Origin: Candidatus Coatesiibacteriota bacterium
Lineage (GTDB): Bacteria > B130-G9
Assembly: GCA_016929465.1 (NCBI GenBank)
Contig: JAFGIT010000107.1
Location: forward strand, 1-20,222
Length of the DNA stretch: 20,222 nucleotides
Reading direction: 5' to 3'
This document shows, one piece after another, positions 7,801 through 16,876 of the stretch. Made by a program: the position numbers and the translations under genes. A model generated the notes under the pieces. That model was not told the origin of the DNA and did no database searches. It was given only the letters and a program-made list of their open reading frames with translations. Position 1 is the first letter of the stretch, and each line of letters begins with the position of its first letter.

Positions 7801-9549
7801 CCATACTGCGTGGGCGAGATTACGATTCAGGCTGGGAAGACCTTATATCAAGTTGAGTGCAGTCGGCCCGCTTCCGGCGAGGCGGAAGGAGAGCCTACCA
7901 GGGCTATCGTATATGGCACCTGCAGAACGACCAACAGCAATGCCTCTCTCGATCTCGTTGTCGTTGCAGAGGATGTGATCCCCGATGTTCCATCCGTCGT
8001 CGTTGACTCGGGAGCCCTCGGGAAGCAGAGCGTCGGAATGTCCGGAGCCACAGACAATAAATTTCTCGGATCGATCGACCTCGGAATGAGCGCATCGGGA
8101 GCAATCCAGGTCGCGGTTCAGGATTCCAACGGTGACATCTCCGTCTGTCGAGAGCCATTCTTGATGCACTTCGTGCGAGCAGATGCCTTCAATGAGGCCG
8201 TGAGCGCAGATGGCGACGCCTCCGTGATACTAAGAAGGAATGATATTTCAGAAGACCAGGCGCTGCTTGTTATCGGTGGCCAGCTGTTGCCGCCACGCCT
8301 GCCCGAAGGCAAGGTCCTTGCAAGCAACGTCTATTCATTCGCCCTCGAGAAAGACGGCTACGAACTGCGGGAAGGTACACGGTCGAGACTCGCATTCAAT
8401 ATGGGCAGGAGATTCACGAAGGGCGTCGATTGCAGGAGCCTTACGGCATATCGATACAGCACAACGGAAGACAGATGGCTCCCACTTGGAGGTGCGCTGG
8501 ATTTCGCATCTCAGACCCTATCGATTCCTGTAGATGAGCTCGGTGTGTTCGCTGTCTTTGGAGATGTCTCCGCCGACACGACCAAACCCCATGCACCGGC
8601 AAATCTCACTGCATCAGGCGGCCAATGTGAGTCCCAGGTCCTCCTTTCTTTTGACGCGCCGGCTGACGACGGAGCGTCTGAAGCCGTTGTGGGCTTCCAA
8701 GTCCGTTATTCTGATTCGCCTATAGTCACGGAGTCTGACTGGTTAGAGGCCGCGATGCTGCCTGCCCCGCCGACCGCTGCACCTGGAGTGCATCTGGACC
8801 ATCTCGTGGATCTCCCCGTCCCACACACTCTCTACTACTTCGCGATGAGATCAGTGGATGAAACCGGCTCTCTCTCAGACCTCGCCGTCGCTTCGGGAAA
8901 ATCTCCCGCCGCCGAGACCCTATTCTTTGACGCTTTCTCACGGAACAGGCTGGTCGAGCTGGTTTGGGAGACAGCATCGGAGGTTGACAACGAAGGCTGG
9001 CATATATGGCACTACGATGCCGACAAGGGCGAATTCGAACGACTGACGCAATCGCCCCAATTGCCCGACGCAAGAGCCGACGGGGGAAATAGATATGCTT
9101 ATCTGGCGCAGGGATTGGCCAATTCGGAGCCGGCCTATTTCGTAATCGAGAACCTCTGCACGGACGGGTCCTCATCCTATTCGCATTTGATCTCAGCAAT
9201 GCCGAATGGTGCCGACGTGACACATCCGCCGATTTTCGAGGTGAATATATCGGGCAAATTATTCCAGGATGGAGATACGCTGAAGATAGACACAACGATT
9301 GAGAACCAGGATGAGACGATTCTGGTGAATCTCGAGGTCCTTCTCGTCCAGCCAGATCGCAGGATTATTCCGATATCTCCTTCGTTCCCGTTTATCCTTC
9401 ACCCGTTTGAAAGGATCGAGAGGACCGTATATACGGCTGAGGTCCTTCCCGGCCTTAAGAGAGGCGAATATGAAGTCTGGGCTCGCCTCAGGGAAGCGGC
9501 CACCGGCGCAAAACTCTCCAAGCAAGACCTCACCTTCACAATCGAGTAG
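4804..9549 (+). CDS. Large secreted VWA protein with inactive CLCA-like peptidase domain and FN3-like repeats
   Basis: This 1581-residue protein has a signal peptide (1-25, ...TTQLAYA). A von Willebrand A domain spans ~118-300 with a complete MIDAS metal site: D125-x-S127-x-S129, T190 and D217. Ig-like segments follow, then a carboxypeptidase-regulatory-like domain at ~555-625 (LAGASVYLNGEFAGSTDALG). At residues 795-807 HLLAHYLFSLLDE aligns with the CLCA-type motif HExxHxxxGxxDE, but the catalytic Glu is Leu and the Gly is Ser; a Met-turn-like GLMD (831-834) and SSWNEY follow. A second regulatory-like domain lies at ~930-1030, an FN3 domain at ~1260-1365, and an FN3-like domain with VELVWETASEVDNEGWHIW at ~1375-1475. 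The C-terminus (~1480-1581) resembles that of the two propeller proteins. The ATG at 4804 is set by AGGAG at 4793-4797. A cell-surface or periplasmic adhesion or assembly role is likely (inference). Confidence 0.85.
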   Translation: MNATMNIKIALFALLMLITTQLAYAVPCSEDDYGYWCSAGPAEKELHFGYSRNTEEAFSITMHQVDASQFPIIGASVSILDEEGYMIPDIPPGLFRLTENNQVLPFELEMAAGSEGGVKIALVIDVSGSMGGEKLFNAKNAAMLFINSTKTLDRMAIVSYESWTTVIHEFTSVKQDLRDAIGDLYAGGGTAMYDGMHLALDLTKEERGVKAIIAFTDGMENSSSHSKQDVIDYANETGIPIFTIGFGNDADEEELTDIAEQTGGIYGFAPDGDRLSQLYLYLAKLVENEYMLIYRTPNEEYDRLPRVVEVCLNYWGEEKCTYGSYRATEPPRIILSEETKALSAPGYSHTPGTAIELKAIISDDEAVKQARVLWRQCGFEEHPYLENEMGLDQQGYYVCSFPPERVEYPGIEYFILASDESTTVSEPSFKPEGYPHKVAVRPNIGPIITHVPKQMAAVGHDLLLNMSVHDETNYVHSVVVLARPVGKLLYEEFEACRFVGDGSHIARIPRALMGEDGMEYCIYANDDNRVSSWHGSPDQPHFIRPHLMSQYPLYVYAKDKAGTEMPLAGASVYLNGEFAGSTDALGMLVLESLDLDDELFAIKSDAASIISTRGDHQDVDGTSFVMDLHNGSFTRSQGFKAFVTRDLVPSTPDNRQSILMSNVTIGVNLVVSIEFDASAAYIADVVSGLSAVSDLLFDATNGQFRINDVAIYDGKECWQNADIRISASNSTKPFAAIGGIDRTPDWLSSECCTIPWGFTRADGPLADNSLERLNVTAPANPAYFTDRHLTTELTHLLAHYLFSLLDENVDGNGDAISDRTADTPKRPRNFGLMDTPYLAAELSSWNEYPGEFSANAIVDDDAPYATLQMFETGLPCWSRIEQTFESISWSDSDYDIDIAVPGAVFYAQNGEDTEVPGPFGAGGLGEITISNKEVGAFDVTLLLSFEQQLIPDASVFVEGDRLSFKGRTDEDGRIILMGVEPGQQMKCYAANKEWLSPSYPYCVGEITIQAGKTLYQVECSRPASGEAEGEPTRAIVYGTCRTTNSNASLDLVVVAEDVIPDVPSVVVDSGALGKQSVGMSGATDNKFLGSIDLGMSASGAIQVAVQDSNGDISVCREPFLMHFVRADAFNEAVSADGDASVILRRNDISEDQALLVIGGQLLPPRLPEGKVLASNVYSFALEKDGYELREGTRSRLAFNMGRRFTKGVDCRSLTAYRYSTTEDRWLPLGGALDFASQTLSIPVDELGVFAVFGDVSADTTKPHAPANLTASGGQCESQVLLSFDAPADDGASEAVVGFQVRYSDSPIVTESDWLEAAMLPAPPTAAPGVHLDHLVDLPVPHTLYYFAMRSVDETGSLSDLAVASGKSPAAETLFFDAFSRNRLVELVWETASEVDNEGWHIWHYDADKGEFERLTQSPQLPDARADGGNRYAYLAQGLANSEPAYFVIENLCTDGSSSYSHLISAMPNGADVTHPPIFEVNISGKLFQDGDTLKIDTTIENQDETILVNLEVLLVQPDRRIIPISPSFPFILHPFERIERTVYTAEVLPGLKRGEYEVWARLREAATGAKLSKQDLTFTIE

Positions 9550-9569
9550 AGCGAGCGCTTAGCTCCGGC

Positions 9570-9607
9570 GACCTCGGGGAGACTCAATCTCCCCGAGGTC
9601 TTATATT
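9570..9607 (+). terminator. Intrinsic terminator closing the secreted-protein block
   Basis: GACCTCGGGGAGA (9570-9582) and TCTCCCCGAGGTC (9588-9600) form a perfect 13-bp stem around the loop CTCAA. TTATATT follows at 9601-9607. It lies 20 nt after the VWA stop codon and separates the secreted-protein block from the regulatory operon. Confidence 0.85.
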
Positions 9608-9673
9608 CCCCCGGAAGAACTCATCCTCGACGACCGTCGATCCTGTATGGATGAGACCCAGTCGCCCCAGTCG

Positions 9674-9702
9674 TTGACATTCCCCTTCGAAGACAGTAAA
9701 TA
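9674..9702 (+). promoter_or_regulatory. Putative sigma-70-type promoter of the kinase operon
   Basis: A perfect -35 box TTGACA (9674-9679) is followed, after exactly 17 nt, by TAAATA (9697-9702) as a weak -10. The predicted start is near 9709, about 55 nt before the kinase ATG. It lies just after the terminator at 9570-9607, where an operon promoter is expected. The poor -10 suggests a need for activation or tight control. Confidence 0.45.
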
Positions 9703-9703
9703 G

Positions 9704-9723
9704 AAATCGCTCTAGAGTGATTT
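9704..9723 (+). promoter_or_regulatory. Near-perfect 20-bp palindrome over the kinase operon start (candidate operator)
   Basis: AAATCGCTCTAGAGTGATTT is a 20-bp palindrome with a single mismatched pair (G9709/T9718). It lies immediately after the -10 box and across the predicted start. A second, offset inverted repeat, AGTAAAT (9695-9701) with ATTTACT (9720-9726), includes part of the -10 box. This is a typical repressor-operator position. Autoregulation by the Fis-type HTH of the encoded protein is one possibility, but that is inference. Confidence 0.45.
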
Positions 9724-9764
9724 ACTAGCAGCGTATTGAGGTTCTTACTATCCTCGAGGGAGCC

Positions 9765-12700
9765 ATGGGCAACAAAGCAGGCGGCGAGATCATCGATGGC
9801 CGCTATGAGGTGATTGCTGAGTGCGGAAGAGGCGGCTTTAGCGTTGTCTATAAGGTCTTCGACAGAAATCTCGGCAGAGTCCTCGCACTGAAAGAACTGC
9901 ATCTCGACCAATCGACAGGAGCGGGATTTGTATGGCAATTCAAGCAGGAATTCATGCTGACATCGCGCTTGAGACATCCCCATACGGTGAAGGTCTATGA
10001 TTTCGGCATCAAGGATGAACGAACATATTACTTCACAATGGACTTCGTGGAGGGCCAGCCACTCCTGGATTGGATCTCGAACCGCGAAACCGACGACATC
10101 GTCTCCCTGCTTCTCCAAATCTCGATAGCACTGAGCTACATACATGGCCGAAGGGTGATGCACGGTGATATAAAGGCTAGCAACATCATCGTTCGCCCGA
10201 AGCCTCCGGCCGAACCGAACCTGCCGCTGGCAGGATCGAATTTGTATGATGCCGGATTCGCCACATTGATGGACTTTGGTCTGTCCAGCGCCCTTGCTGC
10301 ACCCTCCCTGCAAGCGGGAGGTACGGTCGAATACATGGCACCAGAGCGATTCCTGGGAGCCGGGGCGGACGTCCGGTCGGATTTGTACTCATTTGGGGTG
10401 CTCGCATACCAGATGCTGTCGAGGCACCTGCCGTTCGAATCGAATTCCATCGAGGGTTACGCGGAGCACCACCTCCACTCGATACCGAAGCCTCTCGCAT
10501 CCGTCGTGCCAGGCCTGAAGCCGGCTATATCCGATATGGTCGAAGGTCTCCTCGCGAAGAGACCCGCCAAAAGGCCCAATTCGGCCGCCGTTGTATCTGA
10601 GATTCTCGTCAATGCTCTCGGTGCCAGAGTCCCGAAGACGTTTGCAATCAGCCCGGATGTCCGACCCAACCAGCTCTTCGGACGCGATCACATCCTGAAG
10701 GAATCTCTGAGGCATGTTTTGAGCTGGTTCTCCTCTGAAGCGTATTCGAATTTTTTTAGCGAGAAGCAGCCCTATTCGAAATTAGAGCATCAGGACCGCT
10801 GCCTATTGATTCTGGCAGAGGGCGCAAGTGGATCCGGAAGGACCGAATTTTTGAAAGCGCTGAAGCCCGAACTACAGCTCTGCGGGCTCAATGTGATGAC
10901 TTCGCCTCCGGGCGGCCAGAAATTAGATATAGAGGGCTTTGTCTCAGCTACGCTGAAGAGTGCAGGGATGGCCCTCGAGGATTCTGCGCAAGATTCTGCC
11001 TCAATCAGACATGACACGGCCTCGTCTGATATCTCTGAAGACCCTGCCCCAAATGAAGTTGCAGAGTGGGCCCGTCTTTCACAGAGGCGACTTCTGGCGA
11101 AATTCGCGGATAGAGTCTCGGCCGCATGGGACGAGCGCTCGATCGTCTGGCTCCTGGATGACTTCGATCTTATGGAGAAAACTTCCCAACAGGCCCTCCA
11201 GATGCTGATACGTACGGCTGCGGCTGCGAAGACAGGTCGCAGGATCGCTATAGTCCTTACCGGAGGTCCTGCTGCGGATGAAGACCTCTCCCAGCTCTCT
11301 GAGCACTTGGTCTTGGAGAGGCTCGAGCTTAATCCCCTCGATGAATCGCAGATAGCATCACTGATTGACGCAGCATTCAGGCCTAATTCGTTCAGCAGGG
11401 AGGTCGCCTCTGAATTGAAGGAAAGGACGGGAGGCATACCCCTATTCTTGAGTCAATGTATCGAGTCCTTTCTGAAGGAGGGGCTAGTAAATTTCGCGGA
11501 CGGAAGATGGGAATTAAGAGCAGATCGTTTTGTAAGCTTCTCCATACCGAGTAGTCAGAACCAGGTATTCGAGTCTAGACTCTCACTGCTTTCGCCCGAA
11601 GCGATGTCTGTGCTCTTGAAGGCCGGTGTCTTGTCAGAGCCGTTCGCACCCATGCTTATGGCGCATCTGGGCGGCATGTCCGCCTTGTCAACCCACCAGG
11701 CGCTCGATGAGCTTCTGAGGCACGGGCTATTGATCGATGCAAGAATGGGCGGAGACAGTGTGATGTACTCCCTTGCCAATCCGATTATAGGAGACATAGT
11801 CGTCGCAAGGCTCTTCGAGGAAGAGAGAATCTCACTTCACAGGCTGATATCCCAGCGATGTGACTCCCTGTCGGAAGAGGCTTCCAAGTTTTATCAGGGC
11901 GGAAACGCCGTTGTCGAAATCCCGCCCTGTGAGCCGGGACAACTAAGGGCCATCTCCGCAATTCACGCCGCCCATGCAAGGCTTCCAGGGATACTCGAGC
12001 GGCACTATGAAGCGGCATGCGCATTCCTTCTTGGCCGCTTCAGACATAGAGATGTGAAACTGATATCCGAGAGAATTCTCGACTGCATCGATCGCGAGAG
12101 TGAACCGGGCAAACGAAAGAGCATTCTACTCAGACTGGGCTATCTCAACTTCATCCTTGGTGATCATGATGAAGCAATCGCGGCCTTCGGCGAGGGACTC
12201 TCTCTGAAGGAGGAGACAGATGTATCCCTCAGGGAAGAGGTTCTAGCCTCATGCAGGCTTGGAGTGATCTACTGCGGTCGTGGCGAGGCGGATGAGGCGA
12301 GGGAATTGTATAGGAACCTCATCGACCGCGTGAAGACGATCAGAAAGGGGAAGAAGGGAGGAGAAGCCGCCACCTTCTCTGCATGTCTGGCTCGTCTTCA
12401 CACATTCCTCGGGCAGACCTATTTTGCGCAATGCGACTACGACAAAGCCGGGGCAGAGCTGAAATCTGCGATGGATCTCGTGCCCGAGAAACTGCTGGCT
12501 TCTCTTGCCACGTCCGAAAAGAAGGCTACTGAAGGCATTTCTGTGGATTATGACTATTTGCCACGGCTGTTTAGGAATCTTGCGATCATTGACTCTTCTG
12601 CAGGTTGTTACGATGAGGCCCTTGAACTCATCGAGAAGGCGATACGGGTCGGAAGGCGACTTCATGACGCATCTGAACATGCCAGAAGCCTCATGATAAA

Positions 12701-15251
12701 GGGCACTGTTGACCAGCTAATGGATGAATCTGCGAGCGCAGAAAATTCGTACAGGGAAGCACTCGATTATTTCATCAAAGAGGGATTCAAGGAGGGCATT
12801 CTGATTGCCTACAACAATCTCGCCTCGATACTGGATCTCGGAGGACGCCCAAAGGAAGTGGCGCTTTTGTGCACCAAGGCCCTGGAAATCGCGGAGTCGC
12901 AGGGCAATAGATACTCGAGAGCCAGGATACTGTGCAATCTAGGTTCAGCTCTTTTTGAGCAGGGCTGGATAGACGAAGCAAGAAGGAGAATAGAGGAAGC
13001 GCTAACACTGTGCGAGGAGGAAGGCTTCATAGATGCCGCTGTTCGTTGTCTTTATTTCAAGGTCGATGTGTTGCTTGCTCAAAGAGACATCTCCGCAGCT
13101 TCCGAAGCTTTGCTGCTTGCAGGCAAGCATCTAGAAAATGCAGAAGACCAATACAGCGCCCCTATAATCGCACTCGCTCGGGCCAAGGTCTGCAATGCCT
13201 CGCAGGATTTCTCTGAGGCCAGCAAAGTAGTGTCGAAGATACTGCAGAAGTCAGAACAACTCGGAAAGACGGATATCGCTCTTGCCCACAGATTGAGGGC
13301 TGAGGCCGCGCGCGGGCTCGGCGAGCTGGACCCCGCACGGAGAGATATAGCGGACTCGCTTTCGTCTGCTCGCGGCGCAGGCGCTATCAAAGAAGAGGCT
13401 CTCAGCCTTCTCTCGGCGTCTTGCATCGAAGGGGATGCCGGGGAGCTTTCAATGGCAATAGAATTGGCAAACAACTCGCTCGCAATCTTCAAGCAGATGG
13501 AAGCCTTCCTGAATACCGGAATAACCTCCGAGCACCTCGCCAATCTGCACCTGAGACTCGACAACCGGTCAGAGGCTCTATTGAACCTCGAACTCGCCAG
13601 AGACCAGTTCGTCGGCCTCGATATGAATGATGAGGCCGCGCGCATAGACGACCGCATTGAGACACTGAGATGGGGCAGCAAAGACGAAGTTGAGCGCGGT
13701 TCTCTAGCAGTCAAAGCCCTTTACAAGGTCACTCGTCTATTCGAGTCGTTACTGGACCTGGATGAACTGCTGAATCGCGTCATGGATGCTGTCATCGAGA
13801 TACTCCGAGCCGAGAGGGGTCTGATCATGCTCAAGGATCCCGTGACCGGTGTCCTGCAGACGCGCGTCGCCAGGGAAGTCGATAAGCAGACAATCGAGGA
13901 CGTGTCCAGAATCAGCAAGAGCGTAATCCAGAGAGTGGTAGATGTCGGAAAGCCTCTCGTAACGACTGACGCCCAGAGCGATCCCAGGTTCCAGGAAAGC
14001 AAGAGCGTCTCTCTCTACGACATCCGCTCGATCGTCTGTGTCCCGATTGTCATAGCCGGCAAAGTCAATGGGATTGTCTATGTGGATAGCAGTCTATCTG
14101 CAACAGTCTTCACAAAACAAGACTTATACCTCCTTTCCGCATTTGCTGCCCAGGCCTCAATGGCAATCGAGAAGGCGATGCTGCTCGAAGAACTGCAGAT
14201 GAAGAAGGACTCTTTGCAGGAGGAAAACCTGGACCTTCGCCAGGCGATTGCGCCACAGCTCACATTCGACAACATCGTCGGAGATAGCGGATTAATGCAG
14301 GAAGTCTTCAGCAAAATCAGGCAAGTCGCCGATACTGATGTTGCGGTTCTAATCGAAGGCGAAAGCGGGACAGGGAAGGAACTCGTCGCCCGAGCAATTC
14401 ACCATAACGGTGAACGGAAGAACGAGCCCTTCGTCAAGATCAACTGCGCCGCAATCCCCGAAAATCTGATGGAGAATGAGCTCTTCGGACACGAAAAGGG
14501 GGCGTTCACCGGGGCAAATGAAAGACTACGCGGGAAGTTCGAGGTAGCGGATGGTGGGACTTTATTCCTTGACGAGATTGGGGACCTTCCTTATGGGCTA
14601 CAGGCAAAGCTCTTGACAGCGATCGAGAACAAGGAATTCCAGCGAGTTGGTGGAACTCAGACCGTTCGAGTCAATGCGAGAATTCTCACCGCGACAAACA
14701 GGAACTTGCTCAAACTGGTGGCCAAGCAGCAATTCCGCAAAGACCTCTACTACAGGATCAATGAAGTACCTATCATGCTACCACCATTGAGGCAGCGTAA
14801 AGGTGATATTCCACATCTCGTCGATCACTTCATCAGGAAATACGGCTCTGATCTCAAAGAGCCAGTGACCGCGATCGAGCAGGAGGCTCTCGCCATTCTC
14901 ATGGACTACAATTGGCCCGGAAACGTGAGAGAACTCGAAAGCGCCATCAAGAGGACTCTCATGGGTGCATCGAAGGGCATTCTGACAAGGGACTGCTTCA
15001 CGTTCATACCTGTCAGCCGTACTCCCTCGGCCGCTGCCCAAACCGATAGCATCTCGCAGATGGTCGATAACCTCATCGACGGTGGATTGTCGCCCAAAGA
15101 AGTACTTTCCGTTATCGAGCAGGAAGTCCTGAAGCGGGCGATTGAGTCGGAGGGATGGAGCATCAGGAAGACGGCGCAGGAACTTGGAATATCCAGAAAC
15201 ACATTGAAGAGCAAACTCATAGCTTTTGGCATAGCAATACCCGGGAGTTAG
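9765..15251 (+). CDS. Ser/Thr kinase - STAND-like ATPase - TPR - GAF - sigma-54 activator - Fis HTH fusion
   Basis: This 1828-residue cytosolic regulator combines six parts. The Hanks-type kinase (~14-285) has glycine loop G21-R-G-G-F-S26, K43, HGDIKASN with catalytic D135 (non-RD, Gly for Arg), D170-F-G and A192-P-E. The STAND/AAA_16-like ATPase has P-loop G353-ASGSG-R359-T, with Arg replacing the usual Lys, and Walker B LLDD (463-466). A long TPR array runs ~785-1302, then a GAF domain ~1330-1475. The sigma-54 AAA+ domain (~1499-1735) has intact Walker A G1532-ESGTGKE, the sigma-54-contacting GAFTGA loop (1579-1584) and Walker B LFLDE (D1603, E1604). A Fis-type HTH ([20 protein letters not shown]) ends the protein. 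It should remodel sigma-54 polymerase under control of kinase, GAF and TPR inputs. GAGGGAG (9756-9762) precedes the ATG closely. It shares an operon with the next gene and is the obvious candidate regulator of the promoter at 538-553 (inference). Confidence 0.92.
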   Translation: MGNKAGGEIIDGRYEVIAECGRGGFSVVYKVFDRNLGRVLALKELHLDQSTGAGFVWQFKQEFMLTSRLRHPHTVKVYDFGIKDERTYYFTMDFVEGQPLLDWISNRETDDIVSLLLQISIALSYIHGRRVMHGDIKASNIIVRPKPPAEPNLPLAGSNLYDAGFATLMDFGLSSALAAPSLQAGGTVEYMAPERFLGAGADVRSDLYSFGVLAYQMLSRHLPFESNSIEGYAEHHLHSIPKPLASVVPGLKPAISDMVEGLLAKRPAKRPNSAAVVSEILVNALGARVPKTFAISPDVRPNQLFGRDHILKESLRHVLSWFSSEAYSNFFSEKQPYSKLEHQDRCLLILAEGASGSGRTEFLKALKPELQLCGLNVMTSPPGGQKLDIEGFVSATLKSAGMALEDSAQDSASIRHDTASSDISEDPAPNEVAEWARLSQRRLLAKFADRVSAAWDERSIVWLLDDFDLMEKTSQQALQMLIRTAAAAKTGRRIAIVLTGGPAADEDLSQLSEHLVLERLELNPLDESQIASLIDAAFRPNSFSREVASELKERTGGIPLFLSQCIESFLKEGLVNFADGRWELRADRFVSFSIPSSQNQVFESRLSLLSPEAMSVLLKAGVLSEPFAPMLMAHLGGMSALSTHQALDELLRHGLLIDARMGGDSVMYSLANPIIGDIVVARLFEEERISLHRLISQRCDSLSEEASKFYQGGNAVVEIPPCEPGQLRAISAIHAAHARLPGILERHYEAACAFLLGRFRHRDVKLISERILDCIDRESEPGKRKSILLRLGYLNFILGDHDEAIAAFGEGLSLKEETDVSLREEVLASCRLGVIYCGRGEADEARELYRNLIDRVKTIRKGKKGGEAATFSACLARLHTFLGQTYFAQCDYDKAGAELKSAMDLVPEKLLASLATSEKKATEGISVDYDYLPRLFRNLAIIDSSAGCYDEALELIEKAIRVGRRLHDASEHARSLMIKGTVDQLMDESASAENSYREALDYFIKEGFKEGILIAYNNLASILDLGGRPKEVALLCTKALEIAESQGNRYSRARILCNLGSALFEQGWIDEARRRIEEALTLCEEEGFIDAAVRCLYFKVDVLLAQRDISAASEALLLAGKHLENAEDQYSAPIIALARAKVCNASQDFSEASKVVSKILQKSEQLGKTDIALAHRLRAEAARGLGELDPARRDIADSLSSARGAGAIKEEALSLLSASCIEGDAGELSMAIELANNSLAIFKQMEAFLNTGITSEHLANLHLRLDNRSEALLNLELARDQFVGLDMNDEAARIDDRIETLRWGSKDEVERGSLAVKALYKVTRLFESLLDLDELLNRVMDAVIEILRAERGLIMLKDPVTGVLQTRVAREVDKQTIEDVSRISKSVIQRVVDVGKPLVTTDAQSDPRFQESKSVSLYDIRSIVCVPIVIAGKVNGIVYVDSSLSATVFTKQDLYLLSAFAAQASMAIEKAMLLEELQMKKDSLQEENLDLRQAIAPQLTFDNIVGDSGLMQEVFSKIRQVADTDVAVLIEGESGTGKELVARAIHHNGERKNEPFVKINCAAIPENLMENELFGHEKGAFTGANERLRGKFEVADGGTLFLDEIGDLPYGLQAKLLTAIENKEFQRVGGTQTVRVNARILTATNRNLLKLVAKQQFRKDLYYRINEVPIMLPPLRQRKGDIPHLVDHFIRKYGSDLKEPVTAIEQEALAILMDYNWPGNVRELESAIKRTLMGASKGILTRDCFTFIPVSRTPSAAAQTDSISQMVDNLIDGGLSPKEVLSVIEQEVLKRAIESEGWSIRKTAQELGISRNTLKSKLIAFGIAIPGS

Positions 15252-15254
15252 AAC

Positions 15255-16709
15255 ATGGACAACTCTGCTTTGGATATCATATCTACAAAGAAATTCCAGA
15301 GACTGCCAAGCGAGATGGCGGTAAGCGCCGATGGTGCCCTCATTGCCGCTTCCTTTCACAATGGGACCGTGATGCTGATTGACTCCGAGGGGCACATGCT
15401 CTGGGAGAAAAGCGTCGGAAGTCCCGCGACCGACATCGGAATATCGCCGGACCTGAAATTCGTATATACAGCATCGAAGAATAGAGTGGTGATATTCGAT
15501 ATAACCGGGGCCGAACAAAGACAGATCAAGGAAGATGCAGAAAGAGCTGTTCTATCTCCGCACGGCGAATTCGCCTTCTTGGGCAGCGCGGATCCGACTA
15601 AGCGAATATCGTCAATCTCCTTTTTTGACGCTACCAAGAAGTCTCTTCTAAAGCGGCAGCCCGGGGCGATCGTGTGGAAGGAGAAATTCGATGAAGCATA
15701 TCAATTCTTCACTGGCGGCCGAGATGGTTCGGGCGTCGTCTTAGGCTTTGCCCGACAAATCCTGTGTATCGACAAGGACCAGCGCAGGGCTCTGGACCAC
15801 AAAGTCAAATCAACGGTCAAGAGCCTTGTAGTGTCGTCAGATGCATCGAAAATACTCTTCTCGACATTCGATGGCCATATAATCGGACTCGACGCAACCG
15901 GTAAGGAATACTATCAGGCTGAGCTCGAGGAAGAAGCTAACGATCTATGCTGCGACGCGGCCGGAAGCTGGGTGATGGCAGCGCTCAAGAACACCCCGGC
16001 GATTCTGCTTTTCAATGAAAGAGGGAGACTCGTCTGGCGATTCTCACTTCCCGGCAAGCCGATACACGTGCGCCTGACCGACGACGCATCCATATTTGTG
16101 GTATGTTGTGCCGGCGGCGAGATGCTGGTCTGCAGGAACTATTACGTCGATCCCAAGAAGCGGCTGGGGCGCGGAATCGGCCTGATCAACAACCCTGAAT
16201 ACACGGAACTGGCCCTGAACATGCTCGCCCGATCATCGACGGAAGGCCTGACGGCCCTGGTCAAGGCTATCAAGGACGGGACGGTCCCAGAGGGAAGCTA
16301 CAAGCTCATTGGCAAGATCCCAGAGGCATCTTTGCCTCTTCTGGTCAACGCAATGCTTACCGATCCCGAGCCTGGACATTTATTCCACTGTCTAGCTGCA
16401 TTTTACATGCGGGCTGCTCCAATAATTCTGCAGGAGCTCGAGAAGCTCGCAGCGCCGAAGCGAAAGGAGTTCTATTCGAGGCTATCTGCAATCGCGAGTA
16501 AGATCCCTGACCCGAGACTTCTTGATCTTCTCGGATTCCTTCATCTTCAAATGGGAGAGCTTGATGCTGCGATGAAGCACTTCTTTGAGTGTTTGAATAT
16601 GAACGGCCATCCCGAATTGGCAGTGCGCCATCTCGAGGAAACGCTCGCGATGCTGGATGAGACCAAGGCAAGAGAAGGCATAGACCAGCTCTTCAGGACG
16701 TTCGCATAA
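15255..16709 (+). CDS. Cytosolic seven-motif WD/PQQ-like beta-propeller with helical C-terminus, kinase-operon partner
   Basis: This 484-residue protein has no signal peptide or membrane segment, so it is cytosolic, unlike the secreted propellers upstream. Residues ~15-305 hold seven blade-like repeats of the type SADGALIAASFHNGTVMLIDSEGHMLWEK. Residues ~310-484 are all-helical, alpha-solenoid or TPR-like, with LLDLLGFLHLQMGELDAAMKHFFECL near the end resembling one TPR. It starts 3 nt after the kinase/activator stop codon with GGGAG (15243-15247) inside the end of that gene, so the two are very probably co-transcribed and translationally coupled. I recognise no catalytic motif. A scaffold, substrate or sensor partner of the kinase fusion is the most economical reading, but it is inferred only from operon structure. 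No confident terminator is visible after it. Confidence 0.8.
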   Translation: MDNSALDIISTKKFQRLPSEMAVSADGALIAASFHNGTVMLIDSEGHMLWEKSVGSPATDIGISPDLKFVYTASKNRVVIFDITGAEQRQIKEDAERAVLSPHGEFAFLGSADPTKRISSISFFDATKKSLLKRQPGAIVWKEKFDEAYQFFTGGRDGSGVVLGFARQILCIDKDQRRALDHKVKSTVKSLVVSSDASKILFSTFDGHIIGLDATGKEYYQAELEEEANDLCCDAAGSWVMAALKNTPAILLFNERGRLVWRFSLPGKPIHVRLTDDASIFVVCCAGGEMLVCRNYYVDPKKRLGRGIGLINNPEYTELALNMLARSSTEGLTALVKAIKDGTVPEGSYKLIGKIPEASLPLLVNAMLTDPEPGHLFHCLAAFYMRAAPIILQELEKLAAPKRKEFYSRLSAIASKIPDPRLLDLLGFLHLQMGELDAAMKHFFECLNMNGHPELAVRHLEETLAMLDETKAREGIDQLFRTFA

Positions 16710-16876
16710 ATGCGTTATATTTGCCTTTCTGATAGATTGCCGTAAACTCCCCACCCGAAATCGAATACAGGAGAGCATTAGGGAATCGCTGCATCCCAAC
16801 TTCTGGATGGTGCGCGATTGGTAGTCGATGATCAGAAAACTCCCAGGAAGACGCTCTTAAACGGAGACCGATATTC

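Noticed and set aside
9621-10313. Minus-strand open frame of 230 codons opposite the kinase domain
   Set aside because: It covers the promoter and the kinase catalytic core on the other strand and has no family features.
14778-15518. Minus-strand open frame of 246 codons opposite the kinase/activator end and propeller start
   Set aside because: It lies fully antisense to well-supported domains (AAA+ end, Fis HTH, propeller) and shows no recognisable motif.
16703-16714. CGCATAAATGCG with following TTATATTT as terminator of the kinase operon
   Set aside because: A stem of 4-5 bp overlapping the stop codon is too short for confidence.
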